Assembly: GCA_021323375.2 (NCBI GenBank)
Contig: JAJPCT020000001.1
Location: 1-38,546, forward strand
Direction: 5' to 3'
From: Candidatus Wolframiiraptor gerlachensis
GTDB taxonomy: Archaea > Thermoproteota > Nitrososphaeria_A > Caldarchaeales > Wolframiiraptoraceae
Length of the DNA stretch: 38,546 nt
The position numbers and the translations under genes are program-made. Of the stretch, positions 13,413 through 21,285 are shown in pieces. Under the pieces are notes generated by a model. It saw only the letters and a list, made by a program, of their open reading frames with translations, had not been told where the DNA came from and searched no databases. Position 1 is the stretch's first letter, and each line of letters starts with the position of its first letter.

Positions 13413-14480
13413 ATGGACCTACAGGTCTCGGGTAAGCCCGCTAGGCTTTATGAAAGGCTTGATGGGAGCATTGTCGTTTGTAGAGCCTGCCCGAGGTATT
13501 GTAGACTTGGCCCGGGCCAGAGGGGGTTTTGCGGCGTCCGAGGTAATATCGACGGCGTCCTCTATCTCCTAGTCTATGGCAAGATTATTGCGGCGAATGT
13601 TGACCCGATTGAGAAGAAGCCTGTCATGCATTATATGCCTGGGACGAGGGTTTTCTCGATAGCGACTAATGGTTGTAACTGGGCTTGCAGATACTGCCAG
13701 AACTATGATATTAGCCAGAGGAGGAGGGTTGAGGGCGCTGATGTCAGCCCCGAGATGGTAGTTAAGATGGCTAAGAGGTATGGGAGCGAGGGGATAGCTT
13801 ACACATATAATGAGCCGACAATCTTCATGGAGTTCGCACATGATGTAGGCGTGATCGCGAGGAGGGAGGGGCTATTCAATGTCTTCGTGACCAATGGCTA
13901 CTGGACGCCCGACGCTGTTAGGGAGGCCTTGGACTTCCTAGACGCCGCGACCGTAGACTTTAAGGGAAACGCCGACCCAAACTTCCTGAGAAAATTCAGC
14001 GCAGTCCCCAGCCCCGACCCGATCTTCGAGACACTGCTCGAGCTGAGGGATAAGACTAGGATCCACATAGAGATAACGGATCTTGTTGTCCCGAGAATAG
14101 GAGATGACTTGGAGCAGGCTAGGAGGCTCGTCCGCTGGATATATGACAACCTCGGCCCCGATGTGCCGATCCACTTCCTAAGATTCCACCCGGATTACTT
14201 AATGCTCGACTTGCCTGCAACGCCCATCGAGACCCTCGAGAAGCATTATCGAGTCGCTAGGGAGGAGGGCATGAGATACGTCTATCTGGGAAATGTCCCG
14301 GGCCACCCGTATGAGAATACTATCTGCCCTGAGTGCGGCCATGTCGTTGTCGAGCGCTATGGCTTCGACATCCTCTCATGGAGCCTCGATGAGAAGAATC
14401 GATGCATATACTGTGGCTATCCGATAGCGATCTATGGTAGGCCGTCGCCAAGGGCGCTAGAACGTAGAACCCTATTCTAG
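13413..14480 (+). CDS. amrS: AmmeMemoRadiSam-system radical SAM enzyme (AmrS-like)
   Basis: Radical SAM enzyme of the group that co-occurs with AMMECR1 and MEMO proteins. The cluster-binding motif C-NWA-C-RY-C is at residues 88-95 (C88, C92, C95), the non-canonical C-x3-C-x2-C spacing being the standard one. The N-terminus has four cysteines (C23, C26, C30, C40: CRACPRYCRLGPGQRGFC) that probably bind a metal. The C-terminus has CPECGH and CIYCGYP, a second zinc-ribbon pair. EGIAYTYNEPTIF and VDFKGNADPNFLRKF are family-specific. No AMMECR1 or MEMO gene is in the window. The reaction catalysed is unknown. At 355 aa it is full length. Confidence 0.9.
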   Translation: MDLQVSGKPARLYERLDGSIVVCRACPRYCRLGPGQRGFCGVRGNIDGVLYLLVYGKIIAANVDPIEKKPVMHYMPGTRVFSIATNGCNWACRYCQNYDISQRRRVEGADVSPEMVVKMAKRYGSEGIAYTYNEPTIFMEFAHDVGVIARREGLFNVFVTNGYWTPDAVREALDFLDAATVDFKGNADPNFLRKFSAVPSPDPIFETLLELRDKTRIHIEITDLVVPRIGDDLEQARRLVRWIYDNLGPDVPIHFLRFHPDYLMLDLPATPIETLEKHYRVAREEGMRYVYLGNVPGHPYENTICPECGHVVVERYGFDILSWSLDEKNRCIYCGYPIAIYGRPSPRALERRTLF

Positions 14481-14523
14481 GGCAATCCTTAATTCTAGAG
14501 AGTTATGCCTTTTCCCGGCCAAG

Positions 14524-15504
14524 ATGAGGCTCCACGCAGGGATATGTGGGAGTTTCCCGAGACCGCCGGAGCTTCGCAGGGCATTCGACGACCTCTCCGA
14601 AGGCAGGATAAGTGAAGGCGAATTCGGGCGAATCTTGGCGAATTCGATCCGCGATGTCGTGAAGCTTCAGGAGAGGGCTGGGATGAGCATAGTGACCAGC
14701 GGCCTTCTCTCATGGCACGACCTCTTCAGACCATTCACGATGAGGCTTGAGGGGCTGGAGGCTGGAAGGCTCATCAGGTTCTTCGACAACAATTTCTATT
14801 ACAGGTGTCCGACGATAACTGGCAAGATTCGGTGGAGGGGTCCTATAACGCTTGAGGAGATTCAGGAGGTTAGAGGGGCCGCGCGTGGGCTAGTTAAGGC
14901 CATTATCCCAGGACCTTTCACATTTCTAAAGCTCTCCGAGAACCGGTTCTATGCCTCGGAGGATGAGCTTCTCGATGACTTGATCGAGGCCCTGAGAGCG
15001 GAAGTTGGGGCACTGAAAAGCTCAGCTGACCTAATCCAAGTTGATGAGCCATCTCTCGTGGACCCGGAGCTCGGGAGATCCGAGAGGCTAAGGGGCGTTG
15101 ATATTGTAAACGAGTTCCTCTCAAAGCTCGACGTTCCCGGTGATGAAGTTATCGTCGCGACATACTTCAACCTAGACCCGGAGAGATATGCCATGATCCT
15201 TGATCTTCAAGCGGGCCTTCATGTCGACCTCAAGTCCACGCCCGCTGAGGCTGATCAAGCTCTCAAGGAGCATGGGTTCGATGGGCCCATCCTCAGCCTA
15301 GGCATCATAGATTCTAGGAGCATCTATCCCATAGATCCGCGTGAAGTGGTCTATCATGTGAAGACATACTTGGACTATATCTCGCCGGATATCCTAGTCT
15401 TCTCGACGAGCTCCTGGCTTGATTACATCCCTTACAACGAGGCTGTCAGGAGGCTTGATGCGCTCGGCAGGGTTCTCGCCGAGGCGGAGGTAAGATTCAT
15501 ATGA
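14524..15504 (+). CDS. MetE-like TIM-barrel protein lacking the zinc ligands (N-terminal-type partner)
   Basis: A barrel of the cobalamin-independent methionine synthase superfamily, 326 aa. It begins MRLHAGICGSFPRPPELRRA and has GKIRWRGPITL and IQVDEPSLVDPEL (residues 171-183), all superfamily landmarks. The zinc-binding residues of the catalytic barrel are absent. Where the active partner has HIC it has T-Y-F (213-215), and where the partner has DCG it has STSS. In full-length MetE, an N-terminal barrel likewise lacks zinc, so this may be the separated equivalent. Its stop overlaps the next gene's start (ATGA), implying coupled translation and probably a heterodimer. A regulatory or substrate-binding role is inference. 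Confidence 0.8.
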   Translation: MRLHAGICGSFPRPPELRRAFDDLSEGRISEGEFGRILANSIRDVVKLQERAGMSIVTSGLLSWHDLFRPFTMRLEGLEAGRLIRFFDNNFYYRCPTITGKIRWRGPITLEEIQEVRGAARGLVKAIIPGPFTFLKLSENRFYASEDELLDDLIEALRAEVGALKSSADLIQVDEPSLVDPELGRSERLRGVDIVNEFLSKLDVPGDEVIVATYFNLDPERYAMILDLQAGLHVDLKSTPAEADQALKEHGFDGPILSLGIIDSRSIYPIDPREVVYHVKTYLDYISPDILVFSTSSWLDYIPYNEAVRRLDALGRVLAEAEVRFI

Positions 15505-16490
15505 GCTATAAGCTCCCCGACAAGCTCAGGACAACAGTTGTCGGGAGCTATCCGTATTTCCCCGAGGCACTTAAGGCATTCCAGCTTAGGAGGCGCGGCG
15601 ACCGCGGTCTGGAATACGAGTCCTTGGTCAGGGAGGCTACTAGGAAGGCAATAATGGATTATCTCGAAGCCGGGATAGACATACTAGCTGATGGAGAGCA
15701 GAGGAGGGAGGATATGGCGGTCTTCTTCGCCGAGGAGCTTGAGGGCTTCGAGATAAGTGAGCCCGTCAGGATATTCGACAACGTCTACTTCAGGAAGCCC
15801 GTGATCGTTGGTAAGATTACTTGGAGGCGCGAGATACTTGTGGATGATTGGAGATATGCCTCGAGCCTCACCGCTGGGAGACCCATGAAGGTGACCATTA
15901 CCGGCCCATACACCATGTATTCTTGGAGCTTCGACAAGTTCTATGGAGACATGAGGAGGGCTATCCTCGATATGGCCGAGGCATTTAGGAGGGAGATAGA
16001 GGCCTTAGTAAAGGCTGGGGCGACATTTATCCAGATCGATGAGCCAGCTCTCTCGACGAGGGCTGAGAAGAGGGATGTCCTGATCGCGGGTGAGGCCTTT
16101 GAGATCATGCTCGGCGGGCTGAGCAATGTGAAGAGGATAACGCATATATGCTATGGGAGGATGGAGAGGCTCTTCCCCGAGATTCTAGACTTCCCAATAG
16201 ACCAATACGACTTCGAGACCAAGAATAGGAACTATGAGCTGCTGGATGTGTTAAAGGAGTATTCCTTCGATAAAGAGCTGGCTCTCGGCGTTATAGATGT
16301 GCATACATCGAGGATCGAGACTGTTGAGGAGATAATGGATGGGATCGCGAAAGGCTTGGAACTTCTACCGCCCGAGAAGCTTTACGTAAAGCCGGACTGC
16401 GGACTAAAGAGGCTTAAGCGGGAGACCGCCCTTGCGAAGCTGAGGAATATGGTTGAGGCCGCTAGGAGAGCTAGAGAGGAGCTAGCCTAG
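15501..16490 (+). CDS. metE: Cobalamin-independent methionine synthase catalytic barrel (MetE C-terminal type)
   Basis: Transfers a methyl group to homocysteine to form methionine. The zinc ligands correspond to His215 and Cys217 (THICYG), Glu239 (YDFETKN) and Cys300 (KPDCGLK), in the same order as in E. coli MetE. FIQIDEPAL (residues 177-184) is the homocysteine-site motif. At 329 aa it is a core enzyme without an N-terminal folate-binding barrel, which the preceding gene may supply in trans. The methyl donor is therefore uncertain: a methyl-pterin from the MetF-like enzyme nearby, or a corrinoid protein as in the known core methionine synthases. It converges on the SHMT gene with a 9-base overlap. 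Confidence 0.87.
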   Translation: MSYKLPDKLRTTVVGSYPYFPEALKAFQLRRRGDRGLEYESLVREATRKAIMDYLEAGIDILADGEQRREDMAVFFAEELEGFEISEPVRIFDNVYFRKPVIVGKITWRREILVDDWRYASSLTAGRPMKVTITGPYTMYSWSFDKFYGDMRRAILDMAEAFRREIEALVKAGATFIQIDEPALSTRAEKRDVLIAGEAFEIMLGGLSNVKRITHICYGRMERLFPEILDFPIDQYDFETKNRNYELLDVLKEYSFDKELALGVIDVHTSRIETVEEIMDGIAKGLELLPPEKLYVKPDCGLKRLKRETALAKLRNMVEAARRAREELA

Positions 16491-17777
16491 GATGAGGGAG
16501 CCGATCTCCTCTGCAACCCTCCTCACATCAACGTCGAAAGTGTAGTGGATTTTCGTGAAGTTCTTCCTGAACTCTATAACCCGTTTTCTAACCTCTGGTG
16601 GATCTTCCCGCTTCTTCACGACCCTGAATATCAGCTCGGCGACCTCCACCATATCATCCTCCTTCATCCCAATCCTAGTAATCTCCTGAACCCCTATTCT
16701 TATCCCGGATGGATTCTCTATGTCGCTGGGCCCATCCCATGGCAGAATATTCTTGTTAACGATTATGTTCGCCTCCTCTAGGGCCTTGGCGCATTTCGCC
16801 CCGCCGCCATCACCTCGGACATCGAGGAGCACTTGATGGGTTTTCGTGAAGCCCCATCTCTCGCCTAATACCTTGAAGCCCCTCGCATGAAGCTCCTCGG
16901 CCAAGCGCCTCGAGTTCCTCAGTATCTGGCCCGCATATTCCCGCCCGAACATCCTCATCTCCAGCGATGCCACGCCGAGCGCCGCCAGCCTATGAAGGTG
17001 ATGATTCGAGACAAAAACTGGGAAGACTATCCTCGAGGCGTTCTCATATATCTCGTCACTGTTTGTTATTATCGCTCCACCCTGTGGCCCTGGGAAGGTC
17101 TTGTGGGTTGAGGTTGTGATCACGTCAGCACCATCCTCGAGCGGATTTGGATAGGCTCTCCCAGCTATGAGGCCGAGGACATGCGCCGCGTCGTAAACGA
17201 GCCTTGCCCCCACCTCTCGAGCCGCCTCGGATATTTCCCTGACCGGATGCGGGAAGATCACGACGCTCGCTCCCAAGACTATCATCTTCGGGGACCTCTC
17301 CCTGATCAGCTTGACAGAAGCATCCACATCCACCATCATATCCTCGGGCATTATCGGGAGCTCAACCGGCTTTATCCCAAGCCTCCCAAGTATACCATAT
17401 TTGGAGTGGCTGACGTGGGCGCCTCCGGGCAGGGGTAGGACAGCGGCCTCATCCCCCGACTTTGTTAAGCAAGCGAATATGGTGGCATTTGCGATCGTGC
17501 CCGAGACCGGTCTAATATCTGAGTATTTCGCGTTGAATAACTCCGCGAAGATCTTGGAGACCTTAACCTCGAGCTCATCCACGTATCTCGTCCCCTGGTA
17601 GAAGCGCTTGAATGGCAGGCCCTCAGCATACCTATGCATGGCGTCCGAGAGATAGACCACGTCCATGAGCGGCGATGTAACGTTCTCTGATGCTATGAGG
17701 TTTATGCACTCGTTCCTTCTCCACATATTATGCCTCTTAATCAGGTCTAGGATCTCCCCTAGCTCGGCCTCATGCAT
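16482..17777 (-). CDS. glyA: Serine hydroxymethyltransferase
   Basis: PLP enzyme that interconverts serine and glycine while loading a one-carbon unit on a tetrahydropterin. The PLP lysine is in TTSTHKTFPGPQGG (Lys226 counted from the ATG). INLIASENVTSP, RFYQGTRYVDELE and LVYDAAHVLGLIAG (Asp of the PLP nitrogen) are all intact. The start could be TTG 17789 or ATG 17777. I prefer ATG because the shared TATA at 17813-17821 would then give a leader of about 14 bases. At 431 aa, length is normal. It sits between methionine synthase and a MetF-like reductase, which fits supply of methylene groups for methionine synthesis. Confidence 0.94.
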   Translation of the reverse strand: MHEAELGEILDLIKRHNMWRRNECINLIASENVTSPLMDVVYLSDAMHRYAEGLPFKRFYQGTRYVDELEVKVSKIFAELFNAKYSDIRPVSGTIANATIFACLTKSGDEAAVLPLPGGAHVSHSKYGILGRLGIKPVELPIMPEDMMVDVDASVKLIRERSPKMIVLGASVVIFPHPVREISEAAREVGARLVYDAAHVLGLIAGRAYPNPLEDGADVITTSTHKTFPGPQGGAIITNSDEIYENASRIVFPVFVSNHHLHRLAALGVASLEMRMFGREYAGQILRNSRRLAEELHARGFKVLGERWGFTKTHQVLLDVRGDGGGAKCAKALEEANIIVNKNILPWDGPSDIENPSGIRIGVQEITRIGMKEDDMVEVAELIFRVVKKREDPPEVRKRVIEFRKNFTKIHYTFDVDVRRVAEEIGSLILG

Positions 17778-17812
17778 GCCCTCTATCAACCAGCTTGAGG
17801 CGCGGGAGATAC

Positions 17813-17821
17813 CTTATTAAG
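17813..17821. promoter_or_regulatory. Symmetrical TATA box shared by glyA and the S-component gene
   Basis: CTTATTAAG is nearly palindromic. It lies about 33 bases before the ATG at 17850 on the right and about 40 before the glyA ATG at 17777 on the left (28 before its TTG). One core element may thus serve both directions and couple the two genes. Confidence 0.5.
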
Positions 17822-17849
17822 TTTGTCAAGTTTGTGCTCTGAGATGTAG

Positions 17850-18611
17850 ATGAGCTCGGGTGTACGCGGGGTTGCTAGGAGGCTGAGCCTCAACATGGCT
17901 CTGCTCGCGAGCTTCAGCGCCCTCTACATGGTGGTCTTGAAGATGCTCCCGGGAATACCGGCGGTAGGCCTCCCCGGCGTTAAGATCGAGATCGCGATCG
18001 CCCTTTCCCCCATATACGGCCTCATCCTAGGCCATGTCCTCGGGCCCGCCTCTCTCCTCCTCGGGACAATCATGGCTATGACGCTTCTGCCGGGAAAATA
18101 CACCCTCTTCAGCTACGTGACTATCTTCGCCGCGCCGCTCGGCGCCCTCACCTCATCCCTCGTTCTTGATCGTAGAAGGCTGCTCGGCGTGCCAAAATGG
18201 ATCTACGCGGCCGGGATCTATGGCGCGATGTTAACCATCTGGTATGCAACAGATGTCGGCAGGCTCACAGCCATCTTCACGATATACTATATCACCTCCA
18301 TAGCCCTGATACTCGCGAGCGGGCTCCTTGACCAAGCGGGCAGCTGGATCAGTCGATCAATGCTTAGGATCTTCGCCGGATGCTTCTCCGGGATATTCGC
18401 CGACCACTTCTACGGTAGCCTAGCGGCGATAATAGTCTTCAGGTATGCGCTCGGCTCATTCGAGCCCGAGGCCATGGCGGCCTGGTATCTCGCCGCAATA
18501 CCTGTGGTGGGCATCGAAAGAGGACTCATGATCATCTTCTCATTCATCGTCGCATTCAACCTATATCTCCTCTTGAGAGGGTCTAGGTATCTTAGGGTGA
18601 GGGTTGAATAG
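17850..18611 (+). CDS. ECF-transporter S-component-like membrane protein
   Basis: Probable substrate-binding membrane subunit of an energy-coupling-factor vitamin transporter, 253 aa with six or more helices. The N-terminal region RLSLNMALLASFSALYMVVLKMLP, then PGVKIEIAIALSPIYGLILGHVLGPASLLLGTIMA, resembles S-components (a basic N-terminus and the A-x3-A-type helix that contacts the T subunit). It is longer than the usual 170-200 aa, with an extra region after residue 175. The gene is divergent from glyA and four bases upstream of the MetF-like gene, so a folate- or pterin-like or methionine-pathway cofactor is a reasonable guess for substrate. Two ECF-type ATPases lie at 24.8-26.5 kb; no T subunit is in the window. 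Confidence 0.65.
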   Translation: MSSGVRGVARRLSLNMALLASFSALYMVVLKMLPGIPAVGLPGVKIEIAIALSPIYGLILGHVLGPASLLLGTIMAMTLLPGKYTLFSYVTIFAAPLGALTSSLVLDRRRLLGVPKWIYAAGIYGAMLTIWYATDVGRLTAIFTIYYITSIALILASGLLDQAGSWISRSMLRIFAGCFSGIFADHFYGSLAAIIVFRYALGSFEPEAMAAWYLAAIPVVGIERGLMIIFSFIVAFNLYLLLRGSRYLRVRVE

Positions 18612-18613
18612 GC

Positions 18614-19633
18614 TTGAGCGGGTGCCCGAAGCGGGTCTTGAACGGCCCATGCGGCGGGATGAGGCCGGATGGCACATGCGAGCTCGGCGATAGGCGATGC
18701 GTCTTCTCCGAGCGTTATCCATCAAAGATCATCCTGGATCACGGGTTCAAGTTTAGGCCGGAGATCAGGAGGAGGCAGAGCTTCACGAAACTGCTCACGG
18801 AGGTTGAGAGGAGACCTGTTTGGGTAGCGGAGATTCCGCCAAGTGCTAAAGTTCTTAGTAACATAGATCTTCTCAGGGGCCTCTCATTCACAGCCCTGAG
18901 CATACCTGATAACCCGCTCGCGCTCCCCCACGTTGAGAACAGCGTCTTCTCCCAGCTGCTGAGGGAGAGGCTTGGATGCGAGGTCATAGTCCATCTAACC
19001 TGCAGGGATTTGAGCAGGCTTGCGATAAAGTCTAGGATACTCGCGCTCGCCTTATGTGGCGTCGAGCATATCCTAGCCTTAACAGGAGATCATCCGAGGA
19101 TGGTGTCTGAGGAGTATGCGCCGGTCTTCGACCTAGACTCGATCAGGCTAATCTGTCTCGCGAGGATAATGTCGGATTACGGCGTCGATGAGCTGGGGGA
19201 TAAGCTACAGGTCATGCCGAGGATCCATGTTGGCGCGGGCCTAAACCCTTATATTCCACTGGAGATCGAGGTCTCGAGAGTCCTGCGGAAACATGAGGCT
19301 GGAGCGGAGTTTCTCGTAACGCAGATCATCTTCGACGCCGAGCCAATTGAGAAAATACTCAAGGCCCTTAAGAATGCCGGCATAATTATCCCGGTTTTCA
19401 CGGGATTCCTAGTAGAGGAGGAGCCCATCATCCGGCGGGTAATCAAGATCATGGGGCTCCCCGAGGCAGATATCCCACGAGATCCGGAAAAGCTCGTCGA
19501 CAAGTACATAGAAACCTTCAGGAGGCTTAGAAGTACCTACGGCCCTGTTGGCGTCTTCATATCAACCCTAGGAAAGATTAGGAACCTCGAGCTATGGGAT
19601 CAGGCATTTAAGTCATGCCTCACGAAAGAATGA
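18614..19633 (+). CDS. metF: Methylenetetrahydrofolate reductase-like protein with N-terminal MetV-type Cys motif
   Basis: Predicted to reduce methylene-tetrahydropterin to the methyl form. Residues 1-35 read SGCPKRVLNGPCGGMRPDGTCE...C, with Cys4, Cys13, Cys22 and Cys29. This is the C-PK-x-L-NGPCGG motif of the MTHFR_C/MetV family, which is usually a separate zinc protein or a C-terminal domain. A MetF-type barrel follows from about residue 65 (VWVAEIPPSAKVLS, LTGDHPRM near residue 156-163 and GAEFLVTQIIFD near 239-250). The start is TTG 18614, two bases after the upstream stop, so it is co-transcribed with the S-component gene. The electron donor is not evident. The assignment to methyl-pterin synthesis is supported by the methionine synthase and SHMT neighbours. 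Confidence 0.82.
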   Translation: MSGCPKRVLNGPCGGMRPDGTCELGDRRCVFSERYPSKIILDHGFKFRPEIRRRQSFTKLLTEVERRPVWVAEIPPSAKVLSNIDLLRGLSFTALSIPDNPLALPHVENSVFSQLLRERLGCEVIVHLTCRDLSRLAIKSRILALALCGVEHILALTGDHPRMVSEEYAPVFDLDSIRLICLARIMSDYGVDELGDKLQVMPRIHVGAGLNPYIPLEIEVSRVLRKHEAGAEFLVTQIIFDAEPIEKILKALKNAGIIIPVFTGFLVEEEPIIRRVIKIMGLPEADIPRDPEKLVDKYIETFRRLRSTYGPVGVFISTLGKIRNLELWDQAFKSCLTKE

Positions 19634-19654
19634 AGATGATACGTGTTCCCGGAA

Positions 19655-19664
19655 ATCTTAAATC
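19655..19664 (+). promoter_or_regulatory. TATA-like promoter of the C/D sRNA
   Basis: ATCTTAAATC is centred near 19660. A start about 26 bases downstream falls near 19686, just before the box C motif at 19690. The sRNA therefore probably has its own promoter. Confidence 0.5.
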
Positions 19665-19684
19665 ATGGATCCCGCCCATCTCTT

Positions 19685-19744
19685 ATCCGATGATGACCGC
19701 CTGCATCACCTGAACTGTGATGATGGATCAACCAGCTGAGCCGC
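19685..19744 (+). ncRNA. C/D box sRNA (2'-O-methylation guide), 16S 5'-end target predicted
   Basis: All four boxes are present with ideal spacing: C (ATGATGA, 19690-19696), 13-nt guide, D' (CTGA, 19710-19713), C' (GTGATGA, 19717-19723), 12-nt guide, D (CTGA, 19736-19739). Such RNAs bind L7Ae, Nop5 and fibrillarin and direct ribose methylation opposite the fifth nucleotide before D or D'. The D guide UGGAUCAACCAG is complementary to CUGGUUGAUCC, the near-universal 5' end of small-subunit rRNA in archaea and eukaryotes. The predicted methylated base is the first U of GGUUGAUC. The D' guide CCGCCUGCAUCAC has no target I can name. The outer ends are estimates. Confidence 0.85.
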
Positions 19745-19761
19745 GGTATTCCGGGCGGCTC
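19738..19761. repeat. Inverted repeat overlapping the sRNA 3' end
   Basis: GAGCCGC (19738-19744) and GCGGCTC (19755-19761) are perfect 7-bp arms around a 10-base loop. It starts within box D of the sRNA and is followed by CCCCTCAAAA. It may form a 3' stem that ends or protects the sRNA transcript, competing with the normal C/D k-turn. Confidence 0.45.
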
Positions 19762-19826
19762 CCCTCAAAAACATAAGGTGGTGTTCGCGGCGAATTCTTT
19801 TAAGATCCATTTATCCACGAGAATAG

Positions 19827-21278
19827 ATGATGGTTGAGGATCTGTTAAAGTATGCTCTTGAGGAGGCTGGTAGGCTGGGCGCGAGCTATGCTGAGGCGAG
19901 ATATCAGAAGGATGTCGAGGAGACTATTATCTTAAAGAATGGCTCCCCCGAAATCACCGCGAGATCCGTTGATGAGGGGATTGGCGTAAGGATTCTCGTC
20001 AATGGTGCTCTAGGATTCTCATCAACACCATTTCTCACTAAGTCCTCCATTAGGGAGACTGTTAGGTCGGCCTTCTCCATGGCTAAGGCGGCATCGCGGC
20101 TCCTCAAGGACAGGATCAAGCTGAGTGATGAGGAGATGTCTAGGACGAGGGTCGAGGTCAAGCCGAGGGTGAGGTTCGACGCCGTGGACTTGGATGCCAA
20201 GATAGAGTTCCTGAGGGAAATGGATTCCTCGATCCTCGAAGCAGCTGAGAGACGAGGCTTGAAGGTGACGAGGTTTCTCGAGGTTGGGAGGCGCGATCTC
20301 GAGAAATGGGTCATGAATAGTGATGGCGCGGATGTCTTTACGAGAATCCCGAGGACTTTTCTCGAGTATTTCATAACTCTCTACTCGCCGCAGCATGGGA
20401 GCATTCAGAGGTTTCAACATCTTGGTGAGGCTAGGGGCTGGGAGGCTGTTGAGGCATGGAGACCTATCGAGATGGTCTCGGAGGAGGTTGAGCATATGGC
20501 CGCCGTCCTGCTGCAAGGAATCGCGCCGCCAAGGGATCCCGTCGATGTCGTGCTCGGGCCAGAGATCGTTGGAATAATCTGCCATGAGTCCGCTGGCCAC
20601 CCGGGCGAGGCTGACAGGGTTCTTGGCAGGGAGCTTGCTCAGGGAGGCGACAGCTATATCAAGCCGGAGCTGCTCGGGACGAGGATAGGATCGGATGTCG
20701 TTACGGTTGTTGATGACCCGACGATCCCCCATTCATTCGGCTATAGCCCATATGATGATGAGGGCATCAGGGGGAGGGAGCGGAAGCTGATAGAGAACGG
20801 CATCTTGAGGGAGCTCCTGCATAATCGGGAGACCGCGGCGATATTCGGCGTCAGGAGCAATGGGGCAGCTAGGTCTGCTGGCTACGACTTGGAGCCTATC
20901 ATAAGAATGTCAACGACATACATGAAGCCGGGAGACTACTCCTTCGATGAGCTGCTCGAGGATATACGGGAGGGTGTCTATATCAAGAGCTACCAAGAGT
21001 GGAATATTGATGATAAGCGCTGGAACCAGAGATATGTCGGCGTCGAGGCTTATAGGATAGTTGATGGAGAGCTGCGGGAGCCCGTTAGAAACCCCGTTCT
21101 GGAGATGACCACTCGGAGCCTCTACTCATCAATAGATGCTGTTGGCAAGGATCTCGAGTTCTTCGCTGGATATTGTGGGAAGGGTGACCCGATGCAGGGC
21201 ATCCCAGTCTGGATGGGCGGCCCGCATATCAGGCTTAGGAGAGTGAGGTTGGGATCAACCCCACCGAGATCAGATTAA
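19827..21278 (+). CDS. tldD: TldD-family metalloprotease
   Basis: Zinc peptidase of the TldD/PmbA (U62) family; with TldE it degrades unfolded peptides in bacteria. The active-site motif HESAGH is at residues 253-258 (H253, E254, H258), in the context VGIICHESAGHPGEADRVLG. AGYDLEPIIRMSTTYMKPGD and the C-terminal EFFAGYCGKGDPMQGIPVWMGGPHIR also match TldD. At 483 aa it is full length. It starts at one of two adjacent ATG codons (19827), with CTTTTAAGA about 27 bases upstream, so a leaderless start is likely. The usual TldE (PmbA) partner gene, commonly adjacent, is not present here. Confidence 0.92.
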   Translation: MMVEDLLKYALEEAGRLGASYAEARYQKDVEETIILKNGSPEITARSVDEGIGVRILVNGALGFSSTPFLTKSSIRETVRSAFSMAKAASRLLKDRIKLSDEEMSRTRVEVKPRVRFDAVDLDAKIEFLREMDSSILEAAERRGLKVTRFLEVGRRDLEKWVMNSDGADVFTRIPRTFLEYFITLYSPQHGSIQRFQHLGEARGWEAVEAWRPIEMVSEEVEHMAAVLLQGIAPPRDPVDVVLGPEIVGIICHESAGHPGEADRVLGRELAQGGDSYIKPELLGTRIGSDVVTVVDDPTIPHSFGYSPYDDEGIRGRERKLIENGILRELLHNRETAAIFGVRSNGAARSAGYDLEPIIRMSTTYMKPGDYSFDELLEDIREGVYIKSYQEWNIDDKRWNQRYVGVEAYRIVDGELREPVRNPVLEMTTRSLYSSIDAVGKDLEFFAGYCGKGDPMQGIPVWMGGPHIRLRRVRLGSTPPRSD

Positions 21279-21285
21279 GAGAGTA

